This document shows, one piece after another, positions 42,418 to 51,688 of a stretch of 64,000 nt of DNA; the stretch's first letter is position 1, and every line of letters begins with the position of its first letter. The DNA is taken from NCBI RefSeq assembly GCF_018598225.1, contig NZ_JAHESF010000002.1, forward strand, positions 186,001-250,000. The letters are read 5' to 3'. The position numbers were made by a program, and so were the translations under genes. Source of the DNA: Chryseosolibacter histidinae (lineage in GTDB: Bacteria; Bacteroidota; Bacteroidia; Cytophagales; Cyclobacteriaceae). Below the pieces are notes generated by a model. It was not told the origin of the DNA, searched no databases, and saw only the letters and a list, made by a program, of their open reading frames with translations.

Positions 42418-43068
42418 ATGTTGGAAGACAATTATAAGCAGCGCGGATTGCGCAATAAACTGGTGAAAAACCTTCAAAAAAAGGGCATTTCAGACCCCGT
42501 GGTTTTGGATGCGATCGGGAAGGTTCCCAGGCACTTTTTTTTCGAAAATGCCCTCCTGGAACATGCTTATCAGGATAAGGCTTTCCCAATTGGGGAAGGT
42601 CAGACGATTTCTCAACCATATACCGTAGCGTTTCAAAGTGAAAAGCTCGAAATCAGGCCGGGAGACAAGGTTTTGGAGATCGGCACCGGTTCAGGATACC
42701 AGGCGTGCATTCTTTTGGCCATGGGGGCCCGAGTCTATACTATAGAGTACAACCGGAAGCTTTACGAGACCACCCGTGACTTTTTGCCGCTGATCGGGTT
42801 CAGACCCTATTTTTTCCATGGCGATGGCTCAAAAGGCCTTCCCGCCAAGGCTCCTTTTAATAAGATCATTGTTACAGCCGGTGCCCCGATCATTCCCTCC
42901 GCCCTCACCGACCAGCTGGCGGAAGGCGGAATCCTGATCATCCCGGTGGGCGACCGTGAATCGCAGAAAATGGTAAGGATCCGCAAAAGGGACGGCCGCC
43001 TGTTCAAAGAAGAATTTGCCAATTTCGCTTTTGTGCCGCTTCTGGGCGAGCAGGGCTGGAAAGCCTAG
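42418..43068 (+). CDS. pcm: Protein-L-isoaspartate O-methyltransferase
   Basis: 216 residues, typical Pcm length. It methylates L-isoaspartyl residues in damaged proteins using SAM. Visible motifs are VPRHFFFENALLEHAYQDKA, PIGEGQTISQPYTVAFQSEK, and the SAM site VLEIGTGSGYQACILLAMGA; the C-terminus FVPLLGEQGWK is also characteristic. The ATG at 42418 was chosen; an ATG at 42394 and a GTG at 42379 lie in frame upstream. The last three bases overlap the stop codon of the convergent thrC. Confidence 0.93.
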   Translation: MLEDNYKQRGLRNKLVKNLQKKGISDPVVLDAIGKVPRHFFFENALLEHAYQDKAFPIGEGQTISQPYTVAFQSEKLEIRPGDKVLEIGTGSGYQACILLAMGARVYTIEYNRKLYETTRDFLPLIGFRPYFFHGDGSKGLPAKAPFNKIIVTAGAPIIPSALTDQLAEGGILIIPVGDRESQKMVRIRKRDGRLFKEEFANFAFVPLLGEQGWKA

Positions 43069-44363
43069 ATCCGCCGCAGGGTGCTCTTGAAGGCTTCGAA
43101 GCTGTTCGTCAGGGGCACTGTACGTTTTGTGCCGCCGAGGAATTTTTCCAGGGCCGGAGGCAGCGTGATCTTTTTGTCCAGCACCTGCTCTACCACCTCC
43201 AGGAATTTTCCGGGATGCGCTGTTTCCAGGAATACACCAACACCATTCTTTTGTTCCTGGAGATATTTCTTCAGCCCCAGGTACCCTACCGCTCCATGCG
43301 GGTCGAGCACATATTTTCTTTTTGCATATACCTGCTGCATGGCCTCGCGGGTTTCTGCATCCGTGAAAGCATATCCGCTGACGTCTTTCGCCAGCGCCTC
43401 GTAGCTGTGGCCGTAGAGGTCTATCATGCGTGCGAAGTTGCTGGGATTGCCCACGTCCATGGCATTGCTGATGGTTTGCTTTGATGGCCTGGGTTCGAAT
43501 GACCGTGTGCGCAGGTATTCAGGTACAACGTCGTTGATGTTGGTGGATACGATGAAGTGCTGAATGGGAAGTCCCATGCGTTTGGCCAGCAGCCCGCCCG
43601 TGACGTTGCCGAAATTACCGCTGGGCACCGAGAATACTACGGGCCTCGACCTGTCTTTCAGTTGCGCGAAAGTCTGGAAGTAATAGAACGACTGGGGAAT
43701 AAGCCTCGCAATGTTGATGGAATTGGCAGACGTCAGGAAGAATTCAGAACGCAGCTCCTCATCCTGGAACGCCAGCTTCACCAGCCGCTGACAATCGTCG
43801 AACGTACCATCCACCTCTAATGCTGTGATGTTCTCACCCAGGGTAGTGAATTGTTTTTCCTGCACCTCGCTTACTTTGCCCGAGGGATACAGCACCACCA
43901 CACGGGTTCCCTTCACGCCGAGGAAACCGTTCGCCACCGCGCTTCCTGTATCGCCAGAAGTTGCCACCAGGATCACGATCTCTTTGTCCTGCTGCCGTGC
44001 GAAATACCCCAGCAGCTGCGACATGAACCTGGCGCCGAAGTCTTTAAAGGCCAGCGTAGGGCCATGGAACAACTCCAGCGCATACACATTATCTTCTACT
44101 TCCACCAGGGGCGCTTCGAACTGGATCGTCTGATCGGTGATGCGCCTCAGCTCCTGCTCCGGAACTTCATCTCCCAGCAGATGCCTGGCAACCGTGAACG
44201 CAATATCCCTGAACGACTGCTTGTGAAGTGATTCGATAAATTCCTTCGGCAACGCCCCGATCCGCTCCGGCATATACAAACCATTATCCGGCGCCAACCC
44301 CCTCACCACCGCCTCACGCAATCCTACCTTGTGATCTTTATTGTTAGTACTGTAAAATTTCAT
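43065..44363 (-). CDS. thrC: Threonine synthase
   Basis: 432 residues, the long-type ThrC (as in E. coli). It converts O-phosphohomoserine to threonine with PLP; the Schiff-base Lys107 is in GPTLAFKDFGARFM, and LVATSGDTGSAVANGF is the phosphate-binding loop. It follows thrB on the same strand after a 160-base gap filled by short-word repeats, so the operon may be interrupted or thrC read through the repeats. Start 44363 is the first ATG with the family's MKFYSTNN opening. Confidence 0.95.
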   Translation of the reverse strand: MKFYSTNNKDHKVGLREAVVRGLAPDNGLYMPERIGALPKEFIESLHKQSFRDIAFTVARHLLGDEVPEQELRRITDQTIQFEAPLVEVEDNVYALELFHGPTLAFKDFGARFMSQLLGYFARQQDKEIVILVATSGDTGSAVANGFLGVKGTRVVVLYPSGKVSEVQEKQFTTLGENITALEVDGTFDDCQRLVKLAFQDEELRSEFFLTSANSINIARLIPQSFYYFQTFAQLKDRSRPVVFSVPSGNFGNVTGGLLAKRMGLPIQHFIVSTNINDVVPEYLRTRSFEPRPSKQTISNAMDVGNPSNFARMIDLYGHSYEALAKDVSGYAFTDAETREAMQQVYAKRKYVLDPHGAVGYLGLKKYLQEQKNGVGVFLETAHPGKFLEVVEQVLDKKITLPPALEKFLGGTKRTVPLTNSFEAFKSTLRRI

Positions 44364-44403
44364 TGTTTCTGTTCTTGGTTCTTCTTTTAACTATGTTCTT
44401 CCT

Positions 44404-44523
44404 TGCAAGGTACAAGGTCCGATTTCGGCAGTACCCGCTCAAGTATGAAGTATGGTCCACAAAGTACGAAGCCGATCTTCAAACGGAGGCCTCCTGGCTC
44501 CTTACTCCTGGCTTCTTTTTCCT
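44404..44523. repeat. Mosaic of AAGTACGAAG and CTCCTGGCTCC words
   Basis: Between thrB and thrC. AAGTATGAAGTATGG, AAAGTACGAAG (about 44430-44475) recall the GTACGAAG words at 20245-20275; CCTCCTGGCTCCTTACTCC (about 44488-44520) recalls 3747-3812. It interrupts an otherwise tight operon. Confidence 0.65.
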
Positions 44524-45453
44524 TCAAACCACCTTCGCTCCCCTGGTGTTTATCTTCGACACATACACTTCGCTCTCCAGCTTCAGCTTCTGGAACTGCT
44601 GTTGGATCACCTTCCCGGTGCGGCTTGCGAGCTCACGTTCGGTGCTCAGTGCAAAGATGGTAGGGCCTGATCCGGAGATGCCACATCCCAGTGCGCCTGT
44701 CTCTACGGCTTTCTCCTTGATCTCATCAAAGCCGGGGATCAGCAGCGCGCGTACGGGCTCGGCGATCACATCTTTCAGCGACCTGCCGATGAGCCCGAAG
44801 TCAGGTTTCATCAGGCCGGCAACGAGCCCTGCGATGTTACCCCATTGCGTGATGGCATCTTTCAACGGTATCGATGTCCGCAGCACCTGCCGGGAGTCTT
44901 CGGTCTTCAGCTCGAGGTGCGGATGCACCAGCGTACAGTACAGGTCTTCGGGTGTGGGAATGCCCACTACATCCAGCGGATCGTAGCCACGGATCAGCAC
45001 AAAGCCACCGAGCAGTGACGGCGCAACGTTATCGGCATGGGCCGAGCCACAGGCAACCCTTTCGGCTTCCATGGCAAACGGAAGCAGCTCCTTGCGTTGC
45101 AGGGGCTCGCCGAGCAAGTGGTTGATACCTACCAGGGCAGCCGCGGCACTCGCAGCGCTCGACCCCATACCACTTCCCAGCGGCAGGTTCTTTTTCAGGT
45201 AAATCTCCACCCCCTCATCTTTCCTGTCTATTGCCTCGAGGAAGGCCAGCACGGCAACACTCGCTGTATTTTTCTCCGGAGCCAGTGGAAGACGCCCGCC
45301 ATCACCTTCGATCTTTTTTACAACAACACCGGGTTCTTTCTTCAGCGTGAGCGTGACCTCGTCTCCGGGCTGCTCAACGGCAAACCCGAACACATCGAAC
45401 CCGCAACTCACATTGGCAACAGTGGCGGGGGCAAAAGCTTTTATGGTTTTCAT
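44524..45453 (-). CDS. thrB: Homoserine kinase
   Basis: 309 residues, a GHMP kinase phosphorylating homoserine. Visible are FAPATVANVSCGFDVFGFAV near the N-terminus, the ATP loop LPLGSGMGSSAASAAAAL, and SGSGPTIFALS near the C-terminus. ATG 45453 was chosen over 45492, because the family starts just before FAPATVAN and the upstream start would overlap thrA. It starts one base after the thrA stop codon. Confidence 0.95.
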   Translation of the reverse strand: MKTIKAFAPATVANVSCGFDVFGFAVEQPGDEVTLTLKKEPGVVVKKIEGDGGRLPLAPEKNTASVAVLAFLEAIDRKDEGVEIYLKKNLPLGSGMGSSAASAAAALVGINHLLGEPLQRKELLPFAMEAERVACGSAHADNVAPSLLGGFVLIRGYDPLDVVGIPTPEDLYCTLVHPHLELKTEDSRQVLRTSIPLKDAITQWGNIAGLVAGLMKPDFGLIGRSLKDVIAEPVRALLIPGFDEIKEKAVETGALGCGISGSGPTIFALSTERELASRTGKVIQQQFQKLKLESEVYVSKINTRGAKVV

Positions 45454-45454
45454 C

Positions 45455-47902
45455 TTATTTGGTATAATGACCGATCCGTATAATGTCTGCAAATACGCCC
45501 GCAGCCGTCACCGCCGCGCCAGCACCGGGGCCCCTGATCACCATGGGGCGCTCCTGGTAACGCTCGGTGGTCAGCAGAATGATGTTATCACTTCCCGAAA
45601 GGGAATAGAACGGATGTTGTTCCGTAACCGAGCCGAGCTCGACTTTCACCTTGCCATCACACAGCACAGCTTTGTAGCGGAGCTTTTCTTTTTTGGCGGC
45701 AGCCTGCGCGCGCAGTTTTTCGAACTCGGCGTCATGCTTCTGCAGCGCTGAGAAGAACTGGTCTCCGCTCATATCGCCCTGGCAGTCTGCGGGCACAAGG
45801 TTCTGGATGTGGATGTCCGCCAGCTCCAACGACAGTCCTGCTTCACGCGAAAGGATGAGGATCTTGCGGGCAACGTCCAGACCACTGAGGTCGTCGCGCG
45901 GATCGGGCTCCGTATATCCTTTGGCTTTCGCTTCCTTCACCACCTCGCTGAATTTTTTTCCTTCGGTAAAAGTGCTGAAGATATAGTTCAACGTTCCGCT
46001 GAGCACACCTTCGATGCTGATCACCTTGTCGCCGCTCAGCAGCAGGTCGTTCAGCGTGTTGATCACGGGCAGGCCAGCGCCTACGTTGGTCTCGTAAAAG
46101 AACTTGGCGCCGCGTTTGAAAGCCGTTGAACGCAGCAGGCGGTATTTTTCGTGCGAGCCTGAGTTCGCTTTTTTGTTGGGTGTAACGATGGAGATATTGG
46201 CCGTCAGGATCGCCTCGTAAAAATCAGTCACTTCCTGGCTCGAAGTGCAATCCACAAAAATACTGTTGGGCAGGTTCAGGGAGAACATCTTGGCCATGAA
46301 TGAATACATGTTCATCGCCTCGCCCTTCTCCTTCATGTCGTTGATGCTTTTCTTCAACGACAACCCGTTCTCATCGAACAGCATCTTTTTGCTGTTGGCC
46401 ACCGCCACTACATTCACTTCCAGCAGGTTTTCCGATGCCAGCTTGGCGAACTGCTCCTCGATCATGTTGATGAGGGCCGTGCCGATGAGACCGGTGCCCA
46501 CCAGGAAGAGGTTCAGCACCTTTCTGTCTGACAGGAAGAAAGCTTCGTGCAGCGCGTTGAGTGCCTTGGCTACGTCGGCCTGTTTCACCACAGCTGAGAT
46601 ATTCCGTTCAGACGACCCCTGCGCAATGGCCGCCACGTTGATGCCGTTCTTTCCAAGGGCGGCAAACATACGTCCGCTGGTGCCGGGACTGTGCTTCATG
46701 CCATCACCTACCACGGCTACGATCGAAAGCTCACCCTCGACCTGCACCTCGTCGATCTCTTCGTTCCTGATCTCGTTCACAAATTCCTTTTCGATGGCGG
46801 TTTTAGCAACACGCGCATATTGACTTTCTATAGCGATACAGATGGAGTGCTCGGAAGAAGCCTGGCTGATGAGGATCACGCTGACCTTCTCACGGGCGAG
46901 CGTGGCGAACAAGCGCATGGAGACACCCACCACGCCCAGCAAGCCACTACCCTGCACGTTGAGCAGGCTGACGTTGTTCATGGACGAGATGCCTTTGATG
47001 AGCTTGCCATTGCTTGACTCGGCATGGATCACCGTGCCCACGAAGCCGGGGTTAAAGGTATTTTTGATCCAGATGGGAATGTGGTTGATCATGGCAGGCT
47101 GCATCGTGGCCGGGAAGATCACCTTGGCGCCGAAGTGCGAAAGCTCCATGGCTTCCTCGTAGCTCATCTGCGGTACAGTGAATGCTTTCTTCACCAACCG
47201 CGGGTCGGCCGTCATCATGCCGTCTACGTCGGTCCAGATCTCCAGGTCTGAAGCATGCAGCGCGCCGGCAAAGATCGCGGCAGTATAATCGGATCCGCTC
47301 CTGCCCAGTGTAGTGGTCTCACCGCTTTCAGAGGTGGCGATGAAACCGGTGATGATCTGCACGTCCTGGTGATGTTTGAAATGATCGATGATCTGCTTGT
47401 TGGTGGTCTCGAAATCCACCTTGGCATAACCATATTGATTGTCCGTTCTGATAACGGTGCGTGCATCGAGGTATTCGGCGGCGATGCCCTGGTCTTTCAT
47501 CACTTCAGCGATGATGTAGGCAGAGAGCCGCTCACCGAAGCTCATGATGTAGTCCAGCGTGCGGGCCGTCCGCTCTTTTACGAGGTACACACCATGCAGT
47601 ACGTCTTCAAGCTCGTTGATCTTGATCTTGACCTGCGCGAGGATGCCGCTCTGCTTTTGTACGCCGATCAGTTCGCGCACAGCATCGAGGTGGCGCTTCT
47701 GCAGTTGTTCCAGTTTTTGTTTGTATTCCAGGTTGCCTTCCAGCGCAAGCGTGCTGATCTGGATGAGCTGGTCGGTAACGCCTCCGAAAGCGGAAAAGAC
47801 AATCGCAACGTCACTGCCCAGGTAAGGTTTGGTGATCTCTATCACTGATTGTATGCGTGCAGGCGTAGCTACCGAGGAGCCCCCAAACTTCAAGATCTTC
47901 AT
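45455..47902 (-). CDS. thrA: Bifunctional aspartate kinase/homoserine dehydrogenase I
   Basis: 815 residues, the expected size of ThrA. The aspartokinase part opens with MKILKFGGSSVATPARIQ, with SGSDYTAAIFAGAL as the substrate loop, then ACT domains (about 315-455) for threonine feedback, and a homoserine dehydrogenase with FLVGTGLIGTALINMI (NAD(P)-binding, about residue 465) and EGVLSGTLNYIFSTF. It catalyses the first and third steps of threonine synthesis. A threonine-rich leader ORF lies about 115 bases upstream, so attenuation is probable in addition to ACT feedback. Confidence 0.95.
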   Translation of the reverse strand: MKILKFGGSSVATPARIQSVIEITKPYLGSDVAIVFSAFGGVTDQLIQISTLALEGNLEYKQKLEQLQKRHLDAVRELIGVQKQSGILAQVKIKINELEDVLHGVYLVKERTARTLDYIMSFGERLSAYIIAEVMKDQGIAAEYLDARTVIRTDNQYGYAKVDFETTNKQIIDHFKHHQDVQIITGFIATSESGETTTLGRSGSDYTAAIFAGALHASDLEIWTDVDGMMTADPRLVKKAFTVPQMSYEEAMELSHFGAKVIFPATMQPAMINHIPIWIKNTFNPGFVGTVIHAESSNGKLIKGISSMNNVSLLNVQGSGLLGVVGVSMRLFATLAREKVSVILISQASSEHSICIAIESQYARVAKTAIEKEFVNEIRNEEIDEVQVEGELSIVAVVGDGMKHSPGTSGRMFAALGKNGINVAAIAQGSSERNISAVVKQADVAKALNALHEAFFLSDRKVLNLFLVGTGLIGTALINMIEEQFAKLASENLLEVNVVAVANSKKMLFDENGLSLKKSINDMKEKGEAMNMYSFMAKMFSLNLPNSIFVDCTSSQEVTDFYEAILTANISIVTPNKKANSGSHEKYRLLRSTAFKRGAKFFYETNVGAGLPVINTLNDLLLSGDKVISIEGVLSGTLNYIFSTFTEGKKFSEVVKEAKAKGYTEPDPRDDLSGLDVARKILILSREAGLSLELADIHIQNLVPADCQGDMSGDQFFSALQKHDAEFEKLRAQAAAKKEKLRYKAVLCDGKVKVELGSVTEQHPFYSLSGSDNIILLTTERYQERPMVIRGPGAGAAVTAAGVFADIIRIGHYTK

Positions 47903-47940
47903 GTAAATGTATTTGTAGTGTTAAAAGTTTTTGATTTTCG

Positions 47941-48017
47941 AATGGTTGACGATTAAACAGTCCACTTCCTGGAAATGGCATAATCGCACGGGGGTTGGGT
48001 AGAAATGCACATACGGG
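47941..48017 (-). promoter_or_regulatory. Candidate attenuator of the thr operon
   Basis: On the minus strand, ACGGGGTGACCCGT forms a short stem (ACGGG/CCCGT) over the leader stop codon, and the same ACGGGG can instead pair with CCCCGT further on (ACCCAACCCCCGT). Downstream lies CCATTTC-cag-GAAGTGG (plus 47962-47978), a 7-bp stem followed by ACTGTTT. Mutually exclusive pairing is what a ribosome-controlled attenuator needs, but the T-run is short, so the terminator arm is weak. Confidence 0.5.
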
Positions 48018-48080
48018 TCACCCCGTAATGATGGTAGTTGTGGTAATAATGGTAGGGAAGGTGCAGGCAGTATGTGTCAT
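48018..48080 (-). CDS. thrL: thr operon leader peptide
   Basis: A 20-codon ORF, MTHTACTFPTIITTTTIITG, plus stop. Nine of 20 codons are Thr and four are Ile, clustered at the end. It lies about 115 bases upstream of thrA on the same strand, exactly where an attenuation leader is expected. In Escherichia coli the thr leader likewise has alternating Thr and Ile codons. The reading frame is overlapped by another frame that reads YHYYHNYHHY and is not credible as protein. It is the product of a run ACC ATT ATT ACC ACA ACT ACC ATC ATT ACG. Confidence 0.8.
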   Translation of the reverse strand: MTHTACTFPTIITTTTIITG

Positions 48081-48220
48081 CCGGGAAGATGAGCTGTTGC
48101 ACGATATGTTTTTGCCTGCGTTCATGATTACTGATTCGAAATAATGAAATGATCGAGTTGTTTGCAAAGTATTTTTTGTGATTTTTGTGCGAACTAACGG
48201 TTATTAGCTGATTGCAAACG
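48081..48220 (-). promoter_or_regulatory. Promoter region of the thr operon
   Basis: The minus strand has TTCG followed 18 bases later by TACTTTG (plus 48165-48171), an approximate match to the Bacteroidota TTTG-N19-TAnnTTTG promoter. Transcription from here would give about 80 bases before the leader ATG. The rest of the gap is AT-rich without ORFs. Confidence 0.4.
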
Positions 48221-48373
48221 TTACCGGAGTTGGTTGCCAGTTGCCTGTTGCCGGATAGCCAGTTAGGAATGAGTGTTATTGACACAAATATTGATTTCAC
48301 TTTTGTGGGAGTACACCAAACTTAGAATCATAACACCGCCTCAACCGGTAACTGGCAACCGGTAACTGGCAAC
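48221..48373. repeat. CCGGTAACTGGCAA-family inverted element
   Basis: About 153 bp. Left arm GTTGCCAGTTGCCTGTTGCC, right arm GGTAACTGGCAACCGGTAAC with further GGCAAC, inverted to each other; core includes TGTTATTGACACAAATATTG. It ends 13 bases before the thioesterase start. Confidence 0.8.
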
Positions 48374-48385
48374 TAAATTGAGCGC

Positions 48386-48919
48386 ATGCCCAAGAAAAAG
48401 AAATATCCCCGCGAATCGTTTGTGAGCATGACAGAGCTTGTGCTTCCCAACGACACCAATACACTGAACAACCTCATGGGTGGGAGGCTGATGCACTGGA
48501 TGGACATCGTTTCTGCCATCGCTGCGCAGAAACATTCCAACCGCATTGTGGTCACCGCCTCCGTCGATAACATTTCGTTCAGGCATCCCATTCAGCTGGG
48601 CAATGTGGTTACCCTCAAGGCGAAGGTGACACGCGCGTTCAGCTCGTCCATTGAAGTTCGCATCGATGTAGACGCAGAAGACATTCCTTCCGGGAAAAAA
48701 ATGGAAAGCAACAGCGCATACTTTACCTTTGTGGCCGTTGACCAGTCGGGCAGGCCCATCGATGTTCCGGAAGTTGAACCGGAGACCGAAGAAGAAAAGG
48801 CGATGTACGAAGGCGCGCTGCGCAGAAGACAGCTGCGCCTGATCCTGGCGGGACGTATGAAACCGCAGGAAGCCAATGAACTGAGATCCATCTTTGATAT
48901 TAAAGAAACACAAGCTTGA
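48386..48919 (+). CDS. Acyl-CoA thioesterase (hotdog fold)
   Basis: 177 residues, the cytosolic acyl-CoA thioester hydrolase type. The hotdog helix is LMGGRLMHWMDIVSAIAAQKH, preceded by VLPNDTNTLNNL (with the conserved N-x-L-G-x-x-G pattern), and TASVDNISFRHPIQLGNVVT follows. It hydrolyses acyl-CoAs to free fatty acids and CoA. The next gene overlaps it by four bases (TTGA), so they are cotranscribed. Confidence 0.88.
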   Translation: MPKKKKYPRESFVSMTELVLPNDTNTLNNLMGGRLMHWMDIVSAIAAQKHSNRIVVTASVDNISFRHPIQLGNVVTLKAKVTRAFSSSIEVRIDVDAEDIPSGKKMESNSAYFTFVAVDQSGRPIDVPEVEPETEEEKAMYEGALRRRQLRLILAGRMKPQEANELRSIFDIKETQA

Positions 48920-49293
48920 GTCAATCCGCATTCACTCACCTCTTTCAGGAAACCCTTTATCAGCTGCCGCCCCGGGTTGTGGTGGTAACCGCCAAACCGT
49001 GGGAAACTTACTCCACTGACGAGCGGGCGCTGCTGGCCAAGATCCTGGCTTCTGTCAGGCTCGGTCTTGCTTCCGTTCAGATCGTTACCCAGCCAGTGTT
49101 GGCGCTGGCGTCGCTGGCTGCCTATGCGCCGTCAAAAGTGCTGGTGTTCGGGGCACAAAGCGAAGGCATGAAGTCGTACGAGACGATCCAGGCACAAGGT
49201 TTTACGGTGATCAGGGCCGATGACCTGTCTGCACTGGATGATGTTCGAAAGAAAAACCTCTGGCTGGCGCTCAAAACCATGTTCGGGGTGTGA
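48916..49293 (+). CDS. Conserved hypothetical protein coupled to thioesterase
   Basis: 125 residues with a TTG start that overlaps the thioesterase stop (TTGA). The sequence LPPRVVVVTAKPWETYSTDERALLAKIL and the later VLVFGAQSEGMKSYETIQAQ G-type segment suggest a Rossmann-like alpha/beta domain. I do not recognise a named family; resemblance to small DNA polymerase III-associated proteins of Bacteroidota is possible but not secure. Translational coupling to the thioesterase is not informative about function. Confidence 0.65.
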   Translation: MSQSAFTHLFQETLYQLPPRVVVVTAKPWETYSTDERALLAKILASVRLGLASVQIVTQPVLALASLAAYAPSKVLVFGAQSEGMKSYETIQAQGFTVIRADDLSALDDVRKKNLWLALKTMFGV

Positions 49294-49324
49294 CCCCGGC
49301 GCCAAAGACTTAAGCCTCACAGTG

Positions 49325-49355
49325 TTTGGCCGTTCTAGTACTTATTCTATCTTTG
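49325..49355 (+). promoter_or_regulatory. Promoter of hppA
   Basis: TTTG (49325-49328), a 19-base spacer and TATCTTTG (49348-49355): a perfect match to the Bacteroidota -33/-7 promoter consensus. Transcription should begin near 49362, leaving a leader of about 65 bases before the ATG at 49429. Confidence 0.8.
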
Positions 49356-49369
49356 CGCAAATTTTAGAG

Positions 49370-49397
49370 CCATCCAGACCATCCGGATGGTTTTTTT
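49370..49397 (+). terminator. Terminator-like hairpin in the hppA leader
   Basis: CCATCC (49370-49375) can pair with GGATGG (49385-49390) around a 9-base loop, followed by seven T. It looks like a Rho-independent terminator but lies downstream of the hppA promoter, so it may be a leader attenuator, or it may end transcripts from the upstream gene. Confidence 0.6.
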
Positions 49398-49428
49398 AAC
49401 GATAAACCAGACTCCAAATATTTTAAAC

Positions 49429-51609
49429 ATGAACAGTATTTTATATCTCATTCCCGCACTAGGTATTGTTGGGTTAGTTGCCATGGCCATTAAATCGGCC
49501 TGGGTAAACAAACAGGATGCAGGGGAAGCCAACATGCAGGAGCTTGCCGGGTATATCGCCAATGGTGCGATGGCCTTTTTAAGAGCGGAATGGAAAATAC
49601 TGGCTTATTTTGCCGTGATCGCCGCCATTTTACTGGGCTGGTCTGGTACCCTCGTTGAAGATTCACATCCCATTATAGCTGTGGCCTTCCTTATCGGCGC
49701 GGTATTGTCTGCGTTCGCCGGTTACATCGGCATGAAGATCGCCACCAAAGCCAATGTGCGCACCACACACGCCGCCAGAACAAGCCTCGCACAAGCCCTC
49801 AAGGTCTCCTTTACCGGAGGCTCTGTAATGGGCATCGGTGTGGCAGGCCTTGCCGTGCTGGGTCTGGGCGGTCTGTTCATCGTCTTCTTCAACTTTTTTG
49901 TTCCCGAAGGTGCCGCCATCACAGGCGTTGAAATGAAACGCGCCATCGAAGTGCTCGCCGGTTTTTCACTGGGTGCCGAATCCATCGCTCTGTTCGCCCG
50001 CGTAGGTGGTGGCATCTATACAAAAGCTGCCGATGTGGGTGCTGACCTTGTTGGTAAAGTGGAAGCAGGTATCCCTGAAGATGACGTGAGAAATCCCGCT
50101 ACCATTGCCGATAACGTAGGCGACAATGTGGGAGACGTTGCCGGTATGGGCGCTGACCTTTTCGGATCTTACGTTGCCACCATCCTGGCCACCATGGTAT
50201 TAGGACAGGAGATCGACGCTTCTTCAGATAACTTCGGAGGCATGTCCCCCATCCTGCTGCCCATGCTGATCGCCGGCCTCGGACTTATCTTCTCCATTGT
50301 AGGAACCTGGTTCGTGAGGATCAAAAATGAAACCGACAGCGTGCAGCGCGCACTCAATATTGGTAACTGGTCGTCTATCGTTCTTACAGCCATCGCTTCT
50401 TATTTCGCCGTTCAGTACCTGTTGCCTGAAACCCTTGTACACCGCGGTGTGACCTTCACGTCTACGAACGTTTACATGGCCATCATCGTCGGTCTCGTTG
50501 TAGGAACGCTCATGAGCATGATCACCGAGTACTATACCGCTATGGGCAAACGCCCTGTGCTCTCAATTATCAAACAATCCGGTACAGGTCATGCCACGAA
50601 CATCATCGGTGGTCTCTCGGTAGGTATGGAATCTACTGTATTGCCCATCATTGTGCTGGCCGGTGGTATCATCGCTTCTTATTATTTCGCAGGACTGTAT
50701 GGTGTTGCCATTGCCGCTGCCGGTATGATGGCCACCACCGCCATGCAGCTGGCGATCGACGCGTTCGGTCCCATTGCTGACAACGCCGGAGGTATCGCAG
50801 AGATGAGCCAGTTACCTGCAGAAGTACGTCACCGTACCGATAACCTCGATGCTGTTGGAAACACCACCGCAGCTACCGGAAAAGGATTTGCCATCGCCTC
50901 TGCCGCGCTCACGTCACTGGCGCTGTTCGCTGCCTTCGTAGGCATCTCGGGCATCACCGCCATCGACATCTACAAGGCGCCTGTACTGGCCGGCCTGTTC
51001 GTAGGTGGAATGATCCCTTTCATTTTCTCTTCACTCGCCATCGCTGCAGTAGGTCGCGCTGCCATGGACATGGTAAACGAAGTAAGACGCCAGTTCAAGG
51101 AGATCCCTGGCATCATGGAATATAAATCGAAGCCGGAGTACGAGAAGTGTGTTGCCATTTCTACCAAAGCATCTATCCGCGAAATGATCGCTCCCGGCGC
51201 CATTGCCCTCATCACCCCTGTCGTAGTAGGATTCATCTTTGGTCCTGAAGTGCTGGGTGGTATGCTGGCCGGTGTAACCGTTTCAGGTGTGCTCATGGGT
51301 ATGTTCCAGTCCAACGCCGGCGGCGCCTGGGATAACGCCAAGAAATCTTTCGAGAAAGGTGTGCAGATCAACGGCCAGACCTTCTACAAGAAATCAGAGC
51401 CTCACAAGGCATCGGTAACCGGAGATACTGTAGGCGATCCTTTCAAGGATACGTCAGGTCCTTCCATGAACATTCTCATCAAACTGACCTCTATCGTGGC
51501 GCTGATCATTGCTCCGCACATTTCTGAAAAGGAACACGCCAGCGCGGAAAAGAACGAGGTAGCAAAACCGAAAATTGAAGCCGTAAGCCAGGTTTCAGCA
51601 GAAAACTAG
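49429..51609 (+). CDS. hppA: Membrane-bound ion-pumping pyrophosphatase
   Basis: 726 residues with about 16 helices. It hydrolyses pyrophosphate and pumps H+ or Na+ across the inner membrane. The substrate loop [18 protein letters not shown] (about residues 200-217), [20 protein letters not shown] and [13 protein letters not shown] are diagnostic. In [13 protein letters not shown] (about residue 480) the Ala after TTA is the mark of K+-dependent enzymes; K+-independent ones have Lys there. Na+ versus H+ specificity cannot be settled by eye. The start ATG 49429 ([12 protein letters not shown]) fits the first helix; an upstream in-frame ATG at 49387 lies in the leader hairpin. Confidence 0.95.
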   Translation: MNSILYLIPALGIVGLVAMAIKSAWVNKQDAGEANMQELAGYIANGAMAFLRAEWKILAYFAVIAAILLGWSGTLVEDSHPIIAVAFLIGAVLSAFAGYIGMKIATKANVRTTHAARTSLAQALKVSFTGGSVMGIGVAGLAVLGLGGLFIVFFNFFVPEGAAITGVEMKRAIEVLAGFSLGAESIALFARVGGGIYTKAADVGADLVGKVEAGIPEDDVRNPATIADNVGDNVGDVAGMGADLFGSYVATILATMVLGQEIDASSDNFGGMSPILLPMLIAGLGLIFSIVGTWFVRIKNETDSVQRALNIGNWSSIVLTAIASYFAVQYLLPETLVHRGVTFTSTNVYMAIIVGLVVGTLMSMITEYYTAMGKRPVLSIIKQSGTGHATNIIGGLSVGMESTVLPIIVLAGGIIASYYFAGLYGVAIAAAGMMATTAMQLAIDAFGPIADNAGGIAEMSQLPAEVRHRTDNLDAVGNTTAATGKGFAIASAALTSLALFAAFVGISGITAIDIYKAPVLAGLFVGGMIPFIFSSLAIAAVGRAAMDMVNEVRRQFKEIPGIMEYKSKPEYEKCVAISTKASIREMIAPGAIALITPVVVGFIFGPEVLGGMLAGVTVSGVLMGMFQSNAGGAWDNAKKSFEKGVQINGQTFYKKSEPHKASVTGDTVGDPFKDTSGPSMNILIKLTSIVALIIAPHISEKEHASAEKNEVAKPKIEAVSQVSAEN

Positions 51610-51640
51610 CACCGGCAGCCAAATAATGCCATAAAAGAAG

Positions 51641-51667
51641 GCCCCTTTACGGGGCTTTTTTTATTTT
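51641..51667 (+). terminator. Rho-independent terminator of hppA
   Basis: GCCCC-tttac-GGGGC followed by a run of seven T, with the complementary AAGAAG upstream. It ends 22 bases before the DUF2147 gene. Confidence 0.9.
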
Positions 51668-51688
51668 TGATGGTTTACACCATAGTCT

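Noticed and set aside
47953-48300. 115-codon minus-strand frame upstream of thrA reading YHYYHNYHHY
   Set aside because: The repetitive stretch is the out-of-frame reading of the Thr/Ile codon run of the leader ORF, and the upstream part reads through an interspersed repeat.
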